Source: Gammaproteobacteria bacterium (lineage in GTDB: Bacteria; Pseudomonadota; Gammaproteobacteria; Eutrophobiales; Eutrophobiaceae). From it: a stretch of DNA of 64,000 nucleotides. How positions within the stretch are numbered: position 1 is the first letter of the stretch; each line of letters opens with the position of its first letter. Both the position numbers and the translations under genes were made by a program. Location of the stretch: assembly GCA_021773235.1 (NCBI GenBank), contig JAJFKL010000032.1:1-64000 (forward strand). Reading direction: 5' to 3'. Of this stretch, positions 1 to 8,589 are shown one piece after another. The notes beneath the pieces were generated by a model, which was given only the letters and a program-made list of their open reading frames with translations, searched no databases and had not been told where the DNA came from.

Positions 1-255
1 TCTGATGTGATGATGGCGCAAGACTTTCAGGATTTAACCGGACAAATCATCAGGCAAGTTATCGAACTGGTTCAGGATCTGGAAGAAGGTTTAGTTAGCG
101 TCATTAAAAAATCAGGTCGTATGGGAAATGCTGCAGAAGAAACTAGCGGCATAGATATTGTTGCCGAAGGACCGCAAGTCAATAAAGAAGATGACCCCAA
201 TGTAATGTCAGGACAAGATGATGTCGATGATTTGTTATCAAGTCTTGGATTTTAA
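1..255 (+). CDS. cheZ: CheZ, CheY-P phosphatase (C-terminal part; gene starts before the window)
   Basis: The reading frame is open from base 1 and encodes the last 84 residues of CheZ, which removes phosphate from CheY-P in the chemotaxis pathway. The motif QDLTGQ near the start corresponds to the catalytic region of E. coli CheZ, where the Asp and final Gln (D143 and Q147 in E. coli) engage the CheY active site. The end, DDLLSSLGF, matches the C-terminal CheY-binding tail of the family. An acidic linker joins the two. It is followed 43 bp later by cheA on the same strand. The N-terminal half lies outside the window. Confidence 0.95.
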   Translation, partial: SDVMMAQDFQDLTGQIIRQVIELVQDLEEGLVSVIKKSGRMGNAAEETSGIDIVAEGPQVNKEDDPNVMSGQDDVDDLLSSLGF

Positions 256-298
256 ATAAAATTATAAGCAATTAACAGTGGTACTTAGGTATTAGGCT

Positions 299-2428
299 AT
301 GGCAATTGATTTAAATGATGAAATTATGCAGGACTTCCTCCTTGAAGCAGGAGAAATTCTTGAGCTATTAAATGAGCAATTAGTTGAGTTGGAATCTAGT
401 CCTGATGACAATGACTTGTTAAATGCTGTCTTCAGAGGTTTTCATACAATTAAAGGCGGTGCCGGCTTTCTTGCGATAGAACCTCTGATTGAGGTTTGTC
501 ATACAGCTGAAAATGTATTTGATTTATTACGTCAGGGGCAACGTTCAGTAGATGCCGCATTAATGGATGTCGTTCTTGAAGTGCTGGATGTAGTCAATGT
601 AATGTTCCAGGAAATTAATCATGCACAGGATCCAACTCCGGCAGAGGATCACTTGATGGAACGTTTAAAATTACTTTCCGTTCCTGAATCAGAAGACAGC
701 CCGGATCAAGCAGAACTCGAAGTATCACCAGCAGAAGTTAGCGTCGAGCAAGTAGAACAACAAAATAAGGGAACGGTAAACAAAGAGCCTCAAGCAACAG
801 AAAATATTGTTGCCAAAACTGAAGCAGAATCAACTAAAGCTGAATCAACTCAAGCAGATTCAAGTTGCAGCTCAATAGAAGAGATTACCGATGATGAATT
901 TGAAGATTTATTAGATCAATTACATGGCAAGGGTGCGCACGGTGGCGTTCCAGAAACTGAGACTGTAGTCGAAAGTAAAAGTGAACCTGTAACTGAAAAT
1001 GAAACGAAGGAAAACAATGATACAAGTTCTGAAGCTATTACCGATGATGAATTTGAAGCCTTGCTTGATGATTTACAGGCGAATAAACAGGGTGCTTTTA
1101 AGGCATCTACAGATAAACCAGAAGTTGAACCAGCAGCTAAACCTGCAGAAGAAACAACTGTTTGTGCTAACACCGAATTAAAGCCAACGGTTACTGATAC
1201 CCGAAAAATTGAAGACAAGCCTGTAGCAGCAAAAGCTGCGGCTACACCTGCAGCAGAAACGACCGTGCGTGTAGAAACGAGTACGCTTGATAAGATTATG
1301 AACATGGTCGGTGAACTTGTTTTGGTTCGTAATCGTTTAACCACACTAGAAGCGGAGATTGGTGATGACGATATGACTAAAACCGTTAGTAATCTTGATG
1401 TGGTAACGGCAGATTTACAAAGATCCGTAATGAAAACACGCATGCAACCGATCAAAAAAGTATTTGGTCGATTCCCCAGGGTCGTACGAGATTTGGCACG
1501 AAGCCTGGAAAAAGATGTTGTCTTGGAAATGATTGGCGAAGACACTGACCTCGATAAAAACCTGGTTGAAGCTTTAGCCGATCCCTTAGTCCATTTAGTA
1601 CGTAATTCTGTAGACCATGGGATTGAAATGCCTGACGTACGTGAAGCTGCCGGTAAGCCGAGACAGGGAACAGTAGTTCTTTCTGCTGAACAAGAAGGAG
1701 ATCATATTCTACTCACCATCGCTGATGATGGCGCCGGCATTGATGCCGTAGGTCTAAGTAAAAATGTTATTGAAAAAGGCCTGATGGATGAGGATGCTAT
1801 TTCCAGATTAGACGAGAAAGAAATTTATAATCTGATTTTCTTACCAGGATTTTCTATTAAAAAAGAAATTTCTGATATATCTGGTCGTGGCGTTGGTATG
1901 GATGTAGTCAAAACGCGAATAAATCAATTAAATGGCATTATTGATATTGATTCAAAACCAGGGAAAGGCACAAGTATAACGATTAAGGTTCCATTGACAT
2001 TAGCAATCATGCCAACTTTGATGGTTAAGCTTGGTGAAGAGCAGCAAACGTTTGCCCTGCCATTAGTTAATGTTAATGAGATCATCGAATTAGACATGGG
2101 CAAGGTTAATATGGTTGATGGTCATCAGGTTCTCATTGTAAGAGGCAAACCTATTCCTTTGTTTTACTTAAGTCATTGGTTGACAAATAATAGTACCGGC
2201 TATGAAAGCACTACAGCACATGTCGTTGTGGTCACTATTGGTACTCACCATGTTGGTTTATTAGTTGATAAATTATTAGGTCGCGAAGAAGTGGTTATAA
2301 AACCACTAGGCGCATTATTACAAGGTACTAAGGGATTAGCTGGTGCAACAATAACAAGTAATGGGAATATTGCTCTTATAATTGATTTACCTAGCCTGAT
2401 TCAGGCTAGAGCTAATAATGGATATTAA
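299..2428 (+). CDS. cheA: Chemotaxis histidine kinase CheA
   Basis: 709-residue CheA, which phosphorylates itself and then CheY and CheB under control of receptor-CheW arrays. The N-terminal HPt domain has the motif FHTIKGGAGF with phospho-acceptor His49. Residues about 110-320 are acidic, low-complexity linker rather than a clear P2 CheY-binding fold, and carry two copies of the motif ITDDEFExLL (residues 196-208 and 247-259). Dimerisation helices follow from about residue 320, then the ATPase core with N box (HLVRNSVDHG), G1 (DDGAGID) and G2 (GRGVGMDVV), and a C-terminal CheW-like domain. The gene sits between cheZ and cheB. In polar flagellates the CheA linker contacts ParP; that role here is inferred. 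Confidence 0.97.
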   Translation: MAIDLNDEIMQDFLLEAGEILELLNEQLVELESSPDDNDLLNAVFRGFHTIKGGAGFLAIEPLIEVCHTAENVFDLLRQGQRSVDAALMDVVLEVLDVVNVMFQEINHAQDPTPAEDHLMERLKLLSVPESEDSPDQAELEVSPAEVSVEQVEQQNKGTVNKEPQATENIVAKTEAESTKAESTQADSSCSSIEEITDDEFEDLLDQLHGKGAHGGVPETETVVESKSEPVTENETKENNDTSSEAITDDEFEALLDDLQANKQGAFKASTDKPEVEPAAKPAEETTVCANTELKPTVTDTRKIEDKPVAAKAAATPAAETTVRVETSTLDKIMNMVGELVLVRNRLTTLEAEIGDDDMTKTVSNLDVVTADLQRSVMKTRMQPIKKVFGRFPRVVRDLARSLEKDVVLEMIGEDTDLDKNLVEALADPLVHLVRNSVDHGIEMPDVREAAGKPRQGTVVLSAEQEGDHILLTIADDGAGIDAVGLSKNVIEKGLMDEDAISRLDEKEIYNLIFLPGFSIKKEISDISGRGVGMDVVKTRINQLNGIIDIDSKPGKGTSITIKVPLTLAIMPTLMVKLGEEQQTFALPLVNVNEIIELDMGKVNMVDGHQVLIVRGKPIPLFYLSHWLTNNSTGYESTTAHVVVVTIGTHHVGLLVDKLLGREEVVIKPLGALLQGTKGLAGATITSNGNIALIIDLPSLIQARANNGY

Positions 2429-2475
2429 ATATAAAGCATATAAAAACTTGTGCAGAAAATGGATGGTAACTTATT

Positions 2476-3507
2476 TTGATTAAAGTACTAGTAGTTGATG
2501 ATTCAAGTTTTTTTAGACGCCGAATAACAGAATTCCTTTCGTCTGACGATCGCATTGAAGTGATTGGACAGGCTGTTGATGGTATGGATGCAATTGAAAA
2601 AACAAAAGAGCTGAATCCAGATGTCATTACCATGGATATTGAGATGCCAAAGCTTGATGGAATCAGTGCAGTTAAAAAGATACGTGAAACAAAACGCACA
2701 CCGATATTAATGTTTTCATCTCTCACGCATGAAGGTGCAAAGGCTACATTTGAAGCACTCGATGCTGGTGCCTCTGACTTTTTACCAAAAAGATTCCAGG
2801 ATATTGCTAGTGAACAGAAGGATGCTATTAAGAAGCTATGTGATTGCATATGCTCACTGGCAAGAAATGGTAGTGTAAGGACAGATGTAGCAAAGATAAA
2901 AATTCCAACGGCATTAAGATCATCTACAGCAGCCAGTTCAAAAGGCTATCAGCTAGCCGTGATTGGCGCTTCTACCGGAGGCCCTGTTGCCATTGAGAAA
3001 GTTTTAAAACAATTACCAGAAAATTATCCGTTACCGATATTACTCATTCAGCATATGCCGGCAAGTTTTACCGGGGCTTTTTCAGAACGTCTGGATAAAT
3101 TGTGTGCCATCAGTGTAAAGGAAGCAGCTGATGGTGATCAGCTTAAACCTGGGACTGCTTATATTGCTCCAGGTGGCAGACAAATGAGGCTAAAACAAAA
3201 TGGTCGCAGCAATATAATCAGTATAGAAGATGAACCTGTTGCGACGACCTATAAACCCAGCGTTGATATTACGTTTAACTCTATTGCAGAAGCTTATCGT
3301 GGTCGCGTTTTGGCGATTGTTCTTACCGGGATGGGAAGTGATGGCTGTAATGGTGCAAAGATGTTGCGTGAAAAAGGAGCCACAGTCTGGGCACAGGATG
3401 AGGCGTCATGTGTTGTCTATGGCATGCCCTTGGCAGTAGTAAAACAAAATTTAGCAGATAAGGTAATGTCGGTTGATGAGATAGGAATATCTCTCGCGCG
3501 ACATTAG
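2476..3507 (+). CDS. cheB: Chemotaxis receptor methylesterase/deamidase CheB
   Basis: 343-residue response regulator-esterase that removes methyl groups from chemoreceptors. The receiver domain has the acidic pair D8/D9 and phospho-acceptor D54 (TMDIEMP). The C-terminal esterase domain shows the catalytic triad: Ser166 in GASTGGP, His193 in QHMP and Asp289 in TGMGSDG. The start is TTG at 2476; no ATG fits the conserved N-terminus (IKVLVVDDS), and a GGATGG sequence lies about 10 bases upstream. It follows cheA after a 47-bp gap. Downstream the operon is broken by an inverted-repeat element before motC. Confidence 0.96.
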   Translation: MIKVLVVDDSSFFRRRITEFLSSDDRIEVIGQAVDGMDAIEKTKELNPDVITMDIEMPKLDGISAVKKIRETKRTPILMFSSLTHEGAKATFEALDAGASDFLPKRFQDIASEQKDAIKKLCDCICSLARNGSVRTDVAKIKIPTALRSSTAASSKGYQLAVIGASTGGPVAIEKVLKQLPENYPLPILLIQHMPASFTGAFSERLDKLCAISVKEAADGDQLKPGTAYIAPGGRQMRLKQNGRSNIISIEDEPVATTYKPSVDITFNSIAEAYRGRVLAIVLTGMGSDGCNGAKMLREKGATVWAQDEASCVVYGMPLAVVKQNLADKVMSVDEIGISLARH

Positions 3508-3512
3508 TGTGT

Positions 3513-3756
3513 AACCCGGAAACCGTAGTTGACCAGCCTTAACTCAGGATGATAAATAATAAACTAAAACATTATAGTGAATCAGGTTCCCGCAAGCACA
3601 ATATGCTTTGGGCTTACTCACTTGATTGCACGTTTTTTAGTCTCATTCGCTTGACAGCGAAAATCTTACGTAGAATTACTATGCGCAATTTTCTAATCGG
3701 CGCAAATGAGACTAAAAAACGCACACTTAAGCGAGTTCAACTGCGGTTTCCAGGTT
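3513..3756. repeat. Nested inverted-repeat (MITE-like) element between cheB and motC
   Basis: A 244-bp stretch bounded by 22-bp inverted arms (3513-3534 and 3735-3756, 19 of 22 matching, by hand alignment). Inside lies a second inverted pair, 3632-3647 and 3705-3720, with 16 perfect matches and looser similarity beyond. The whole unit could fold as one long hairpin. It fills almost the whole cheB-motC gap and its right arm ends two bases before the motC ATG, so motC depends on sequence within the element for ribosome binding. It contains no convincing gene. It looks like a non-autonomous mobile repeat, but no second copy was seen in the window. Confidence 0.7.
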
Positions 3757-3758
3757 AA

Positions 3759-4499
3759 ATGGATATTCTAAGTGTTATTGGCATCATCACTGGTGTTGGT
3801 GCAATACTCTTAGGTCAGTATCTTGATGGTGGACATGTCTCAACACTGCTGAATGGACCAGCACTTATCATTGTGTTGGGTGGATCGCTTGGTGCGATTA
3901 TGCTGCAAACACCATTAATCGTATTTTCTCATGCCATGAAATTGAGCTCATGGACTTTCAAACCACCTCAACATCCTCTTGAAGAATCAATACAGCGTAT
4001 CGTGCGTTGGAGTGACGTTGCTCGTCGTGAAGGACTATTAGGACTGGAAAATCTTATCGATGGTGAAACAGATTTATTTATTCGTCGGGGAATGCAAATG
4101 TTGGTTGATGGCCATGAGCCAGAATCAATCAGAACTACTCTTGAAATCGATATGATCAATAAAGAAAATTTTGATATTCAAGCAGCCAAAGTCTTTGATG
4201 GCATGGGGGCTTATGCACCAACCATTGGCATCATCGGGGCTGTCTTGGGCTTGATTCATGTTATGGGTAATCTTGCGGATCCCACACAACTCGGAAGTGG
4301 CATAGCTGTTGCATTTGTAGCTACAGTATATGGGGTTGCTCTTGCGAACCTCTTGTTTATTCCAATAGGGAACAAGATAAAAAGTGTTATACGGGTACAA
4401 AGTCAATATAGAGAAATGCTTATCGAGGGCATTGTTAGCATTGCCGAGGGTGATAACCCGCGGATTATACAATCTCGTCTCTACGTCTTTATCAATTAG
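3759..4499 (+). CDS. motC: Flagellar motor stator protein MotC (MotA family)
   Basis: 246-residue MotA/TolQ/ExbB-type inner-membrane protein that forms the ion-conducting stator with MotD. Hydrophobic segments lie at about residues 1-20, 30-50, 148-170 and 180-205, with the large cytoplasmic loop between the second and third that contacts the rotor. The N-terminus (MDILSVIGI, then GGHVSTLLNGP) matches MotC proteins from their first residue, which supports this start. Position after cheB and before a MotB-type gene is the Pseudomonas motCD arrangement. An inverted-repeat element abuts the start codon, leaving only a weak AGG as ribosome-binding site. Confidence 0.93.
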   Translation: MDILSVIGIITGVGAILLGQYLDGGHVSTLLNGPALIIVLGGSLGAIMLQTPLIVFSHAMKLSSWTFKPPQHPLEESIQRIVRWSDVARREGLLGLENLIDGETDLFIRRGMQMLVDGHEPESIRTTLEIDMINKENFDIQAAKVFDGMGAYAPTIGIIGAVLGLIHVMGNLADPTQLGSGIAVAFVATVYGVALANLLFIPIGNKIKSVIRVQSQYREMLIEGIVSIAEGDNPRIIQSRLYVFIN

Positions 4500-4510
4500 G
4501 ACACTAACGA

Positions 4511-5353
4511 ATGCGTCGTGACAGCAGAAATCACGATGAAGAGGCAAATCATGACCGCTGGCTGATTTCTTATGCCGACTTTATTACACTGATGTTTGCC
4601 TTCTTTGTGGTGATGTATTCAATCTCCTCAGTCAGTGAAGGTAAGTATCGCGTGTTATCAGATGCTTTGAATCAGGCATTCGATAGTAATCAGGAGTCTG
4701 CATCGCTAATCCCCAATCCCATCGATCTACCCATTAAGCAAAGCATTCCTTATGAACAAGCAGAAGGGACTATAAAAGCAGAGGCAGTTGAAGGAATTAA
4801 AGAAGAAATTCTGGCAGAAAATGATGAACAAGCAGAAGAGCTTGCTAAACCTGGTACAGAACAAGATCGCATTAAAAAAAGTTTGGGTGAGATAGCGGAT
4901 GATATTCGCTATGAAGTATTGCCTTTTATCGATGAGGAATTAATTAGCGTTAACAATACCGATGAAGCGATCGAAGTTGAGATTAAGAGCCAATTGTTAT
5001 TCCCGAGTGGGAATGCACGTCTGGTCTCAAAAGCAATCCCGGTACTCTCAAACCTAGCGACTATTTTTTCAACATTTAATAACCCAATTCAAGTTGAAGG
5101 CTTTACTGATAATCAACCGATCCAGACAACAACATTCCCATCTAACTGGGAATTATCGGCAGCAAGAGCAGCCAGTGTAGTGCACCTGTTTATGAGAAAA
5201 GGGATTGATCCTACACGAATGTCCGCGGTTGGATTTGCAGAGTTTCGTCCAATTGCAGATAACGCTACAGAAGCAGGCAGACAAGAAAATCGACGTGTTT
5301 TGATAGTTATCCCAACAGTACCGGACGCAAGAGAAGAATTAAAAACAAATTAA
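4511..5353 (+). CDS. motD: Flagellar motor stator protein MotD (MotB family, OmpA-like domain)
   Basis: 280-residue partner of MotC. A short cytoplasmic N-terminus is followed by one transmembrane segment (about residues 18-40) containing the ion-binding Asp23 in SYADF. Residues about 60-130 are an acidic periplasmic linker. The C-terminal half is an OmpA-type peptidoglycan-binding domain, with VEGFTDNQP and the NRRV motif near the end. It anchors the stator to the cell wall. It starts 11 bp after motC, so the two are translated from one message. Whether the coupling ion is H+ or Na+ cannot be read with confidence. Confidence 0.93.
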   Translation: MRRDSRNHDEEANHDRWLISYADFITLMFAFFVVMYSISSVSEGKYRVLSDALNQAFDSNQESASLIPNPIDLPIKQSIPYEQAEGTIKAEAVEGIKEEILAENDEQAEELAKPGTEQDRIKKSLGEIADDIRYEVLPFIDEELISVNNTDEAIEVEIKSQLLFPSGNARLVSKAIPVLSNLATIFSTFNNPIQVEGFTDNQPIQTTTFPSNWELSAARAASVVHLFMRKGIDPTRMSAVGFAEFRPIADNATEAGRQENRRVLIVIPTVPDAREELKTN

Positions 5354-5372
5354 TTATAGTGAATACATAATC

Positions 5373-6176
5373 ATGAAAGTTTGGACAATAGCGAATCAAA
5401 AGGGTGGTGTTGGTAAAACGACTAGTACAGTAACACTAGCGGGATTACTGGCACAAAAAGGTTATAAAGTATTGGTGATAGATCTGGACCCTCATGGATC
5501 TCTAACCAGTTATTTTTCATACAACCCGGATTCGATGGATGAAAGTGTTTACTCTCTATTTCAAAAAAAAATAAGTAATAAACGTATGCCATTAGCATCA
5601 ATGCTCTGCAAAACAGGTATAGACAATCTTGATTTACTACCGGCTTGTACCTCTTTGGTCTCACTTGATCGTCAAGCAGGAATGACAAAAGGAATGGGGC
5701 TGGTTATAAAGGATGCGTTATATCCATATAGCAACCATTACGACTATGTTTTGATCGATTGCCCACCAACACTGGGTATTCTAATGATCAATGCCTTAGC
5801 GGCATGTGAGAAATTAATCATCCCGGTACAAACAGAATTTTTGGCGATCAAAGGATTGGAGCGTATTTTACATACTATCAATATGATCGGTATGACAGGG
5901 AAACAAAGTCTTGAGTATGTCATTGCGCCAACGATGTATGATCGTCGTACTTGTGCCTCTCGTGAAAGTTTACAACACATTCAAAATAAATATCACCAGT
6001 ATTTATGGCAAGGGTGTATTCCAGTCGACACAAAGTTTCGTGAAGCGAGTAGTAAGGGAAAACCTATCTCATTTTTGTATCCAGAATCACATGGAGTAAT
6101 AGCGTACAGAAAATTTCTTAAATTTTTAATGATGAACTCTATGGAAACACCTGATGAGTTTCTACAATCTGCTTAA
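5373..6176 (+). CDS. parC: ParA-type ATPase positioning chemotaxis arrays (ParC)
   Basis: 267-residue ParA/MinD-family ATPase with a deviant Walker A motif at residues 10-17 (KGGVGKTT) and switch sequences DLDPHGS and DCPPTLGI. In Vibrio and Pseudomonas the ParA homologue in this operon position recruits chemosensory arrays to the flagellated pole together with ParP; it is distinct from chromosomal ParA and from DNA gyrase-like ParC. The function here is inferred from the family and from position between motD (20-bp gap) and parP (5-bp gap). Confidence 0.88.
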   Translation: MKVWTIANQKGGVGKTTSTVTLAGLLAQKGYKVLVIDLDPHGSLTSYFSYNPDSMDESVYSLFQKKISNKRMPLASMLCKTGIDNLDLLPACTSLVSLDRQAGMTKGMGLVIKDALYPYSNHYDYVLIDCPPTLGILMINALAACEKLIIPVQTEFLAIKGLERILHTINMIGMTGKQSLEYVIAPTMYDRRTCASRESLQHIQNKYHQYLWQGCIPVDTKFREASSKGKPISFLYPESHGVIAYRKFLKFLMMNSMETPDEFLQSA

Positions 6177-6181
6177 ATACT

Positions 6182-6841
6182 ATGTATAAAGATAAAACAG
6201 CTCTGGATTCCAGACAGGATTTAACATTATATATTGAAGGACTCTTTCAGCGAGGAGATGAAGTCGAGCTTGAAGTAAAAACTTCTTTAGAGGTCATTAA
6301 TTCTGAGTCTGAAATTAACAACAAAATAATTGAAGAAGAAATATCTGATATACCTGTATGGGCGCAAACCCCATTTGACTGTTTATTAATTAAAGCCGGC
6401 GGAATGAATTTTATAGTCCCGACTATGTCAGTTTCATATATTGAACGAATCAATAAAAAGATTATTCGAATTCCTATAGAAGTAGATTCGTTTCATGGTG
6501 TGATAACGCTCAGGGAAAAAAGTGTAGCAGTGATTGATCTATTCAGCCTTATAACAGAAGACAAGAATCAAAATACATCAAAAAATTCAAAAGTCACCTC
6601 GCATCATATCGAGCATGTATTGGTCATGGAGAATGGATCTTATGCTTTTGCCTGTGATGAGGTTAGTGAAATGATAACCCTGCATGCTGAGGATGTGCGC
6701 TGGAAAAAATCTGGTGATAACAAGCTGATGTATGCAGGTATTGTAAAAGATTATTTATGCCCATTAGTTAATATCAATAATCTACATCAACGAGTTTTAA
6801 CTATGCCTTTTGTGCAGTCGTTGAGTAATAATTGTCTTTAA
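6182..6841 (+). CDS. parP: CheW-domain protein ParP, CheA-array anchor
   Basis: 219-residue protein. The first 55 or so residues are acidic and probably unstructured, followed by a CheW-like domain (about 60-210; LLIKAGGMNFIVP, then HGVITLREKSVAVIDL). In polar flagellates ParP holds CheA in the array and links it to ParC; assignment rests on operon position right after the ParA-type gene. The stop codon overlaps the stop codon of a convergent gene on the minus strand by two bases, so the operon ends or is interrupted here before cheW. Confidence 0.82.
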   Translation: MYKDKTALDSRQDLTLYIEGLFQRGDEVELEVKTSLEVINSESEINNKIIEEEISDIPVWAQTPFDCLLIKAGGMNFIVPTMSVSYIERINKKIIRIPIEVDSFHGVITLREKSVAVIDLFSLITEDKNQNTSKNSKVTSHHIEHVLVMENGSYAFACDEVSEMITLHAEDVRWKKSGDNKLMYAGIVKDYLCPLVNINNLHQRVLTMPFVQSLSNNCL

Positions 6842-7521
6842 GATGGAATAAAATTTAATCTAACGTTTTTGCGAATGGGTTTTAAAAATTCAATTCGACA
6901 TTGATCTGCAGATTGTTCTATAACTTCAAAGGTCACGTTGCCATCATTTGAAAAAGCGCTGATAGAATAGTTACCTTCTACCGGATGAAAATATTTAATT
7001 GTAATATCACGATAGCTGGTGTCTGTTATTGAAGTTATGTTGCGGCAGTTCAAGATTGATATGGTGTCAAATAATTGAAGCATAACGAATGTGTTTTTCT
7101 CTTTTCCGTAACCCGGTTGTGAATGGACGACAATCTCGCTTTCACCACTTATATGTACATCTTTTACATATGATAAGACTGTATTTTCTCCATCAAGCTC
7201 AATGGAAATTTCTTTTGGTTTATAGAAGATAGTTTTAGCAATTATAAAAACAAGTGACGATGCAACTATTGAGAATATAAGAGCAAAAATGAGTGCAAAT
7301 AATTTAAATGCTAGAAGAGAAACCAGTAATGAAATAACAGCCGCCCCAATTGCTATATTTCGACCGCCTGCCCAATCGATAACAACCTGAATAGGCCCCT
7401 GTGCGGACATCCCCGGTCGATAGATTCGTGAGCAACTATCCTTAAGACGGCCAAATAATTTATTGATTACACCCAGTAGCCCGCTAAGTTTATCTAGTTG
7501 TAAATTATTGCGTGTTCCCAT
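6838..7521 (-). CDS. Uncharacterised membrane protein, convergent with parP
   Basis: 227 residues; family not recognised. A basic N-terminus of about 52 residues is followed by two adjacent hydrophobic segments (about 55-72 and 74-98) forming a helical hairpin, then about 125 residues rich in alternating polar and hydrophobic residues that look like a beta-sheet domain. No catalytic motif is visible. It lies on the opposite strand inside the chemotaxis operon, between parP and cheW where related clusters run on without interruption, and its stop overlaps that of parP. ATG start and the long membrane-like composition make it a credible gene. A role in chemotaxis is not implied by sequence. Confidence 0.7.
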   Translation of the reverse strand: MGTRNNLQLDKLSGLLGVINKLFGRLKDSCSRIYRPGMSAQGPIQVVIDWAGGRNIAIGAAVISLLVSLLAFKLFALIFALIFSIVASSLVFIIAKTIFYKPKEISIELDGENTVLSYVKDVHISGESEIVVHSQPGYGKEKNTFVMLQLFDTISILNCRNITSITDTSYRDITIKYFHPVEGNYSISAFSNDGNVTFEVIEQSADQCRIEFLKPIRKNVRLNFIPS

Positions 7522-7787
7522 TTCAGTTTGCCCTGATTATTGATTCATATGTGACATTATTTAAGATTTTGCGCCTGCAACTCTAATCCTACCCGAACTG
7601 GCTTGAATAGTGCATTTATTTTAATGGCATATAATAAAAATATATAGTAATTACAATGACTTGAGCGTGTAATTTTTACAGTGAAAATTCAATTATTGGC
7701 ATATCTAATGCAAGTATTACGTTAACACTATAGATAAGACAGATTTTTGACGACAACAAATTAAATTGGGATAAAGAGGAAAGACTG

Positions 7788-8279
7788 ATGAGCGCAACTA
7801 TGAGCAGCCAGACTACCAATACTAACGATGAAATAATTCAATGGGTTACATTTAAACTGGATGATGAGATCTATGGCATCAATGTCATGCAAGTTCAGGA
7901 AGTTGTCCGTTTGCCGGAAATTGCCCCTGTCCCTGGAGCACCTAGTGCGGTAATGGGAATTATCAATCTGCGCGGCAATGTTGTAACCGTCATAGATACC
8001 CGTCAGCGGTTTGGTTTATCCCCTAAAGAACCAGATGATTCGACCCGGATTGTTATTACTGAAGTTGATAGCCAAGTGATTGGTATATTGGTTGATAGTG
8101 TCGCCGAAGTTGTAAATTTAAGTATGTCAGAAATTGAAACGACTCCTAATTTGGGCGAAGACAATGAAAGCTCTAAATATATTCAGGGGCTTTATAGCAA
8201 TAACAATGAAATTCTTATTCTAGTGGATGTCAATAAATTGCTTACTGAAACTGAATTGAATGCAGTGAGCGGATTTTAA
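7788..8279 (+). CDS. cheW: Chemotaxis coupling protein CheW
   Basis: 163-residue single-domain CheW that bridges chemoreceptors and CheA. Family sequence is clear: QWVTFKLDDEIYGI near the N-terminus, VPGAPSAVMGIINLRG, and VDSVAEV. The first 13 residues are a Thr/Ser/Asn-rich extension. The ATG at 7788 has an AAAGAGGAAAG ribosome-binding site a few bases upstream; a second ATG four codons in is less likely. The 266-bp gap before it (7522-7787) suggests its own promoter, though none was convincingly identified there. Confidence 0.95.
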   Translation: MSATMSSQTTNTNDEIIQWVTFKLDDEIYGINVMQVQEVVRLPEIAPVPGAPSAVMGIINLRGNVVTVIDTRQRFGLSPKEPDDSTRIVITEVDSQVIGILVDSVAEVVNLSMSEIETTPNLGEDNESSKYIQGLYSNNNEILILVDVNKLLTETELNAVSGF

Positions 8280-8294
8280 TATCCATGTAATAAA

Positions 8295-8456
8295 ATGACT
8301 GAGCTCGGCCCAATTAAACCGGTGGTTCAACCGATAGTGGTTACACCTATCAATAAAGACCCTGCCAATAAAGAGAATGCTAAGAAGAAGGATGAGAAAG
8401 AAAATCATGATTCTGATACTGCAAAACCTGAAGGGCATGTAGATGAGTATATATAG
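8295..8456 (+). CDS. Small acidic proline/lysine-rich protein after cheW
   Basis: A 53-residue reading frame starting 15 bp after the cheW stop. The N-terminus is Pro/Val-rich (KPVVQPIVVTP), the middle is Lys/Glu/Asp-rich, and the end is HVDEYI. Small proteins of this composition ending in a similar His-Ile-Asp-Glu-Tyr pattern occur in flagellar/chemotaxis clusters of related bacteria, to my recollection; the function is unknown. Tight linkage to cheW and the terminator just downstream support it as a real last gene of that unit. No Shine-Dalgarno sequence is obvious, so translation may be coupled to cheW. Confidence 0.55.
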   Translation: MTELGPIKPVVQPIVVTPINKDPANKENAKKKDEKENHDSDTAKPEGHVDEYI

Positions 8457-8519
8457 GAATGACAAAGTCTCTTAATGAAGAGCTATTTGGTGCAATCGGA
8501 TAGATTTAGTACCAGTGTC

Positions 8520-8553
8520 ATGAGGGGTGCCATGGAAGGCATACCTCATTTTT
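8520..8553 (+). terminator. Rho-independent terminator after the cheW unit
   Basis: A 12-position stem (8520-8531 with 8538-8549, one mismatch and one G-T pair) with a 6-base loop, followed by TTTTT at 8549-8553. It lies between the small gene after cheW and the DUF2802 gene, so it may separate or attenuate them. Confidence 0.6.
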
Positions 8554-8589
8554 ATAAAATTTTAATAGTTAATTATCAGGTGGATACTA

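Noticed and set aside
916..1545. A 209-codon minus-strand frame within cheA
   Set aside because: It is an antisense shadow of the conserved cheA coding sequence, Ser/Thr-rich with no recognisable domain.
3549..3758. A 69-codon open frame between cheB and motC
   Set aside because: It lies wholly inside the inverted-repeat element, resembles no protein and has no ribosome-binding site.
7522..7787. A flagellar sigma-28 or sigma-54 promoter before cheW
   Set aside because: The 266-bp gap was scanned on the plus strand; only AT-rich stretches without matching paired boxes were found.
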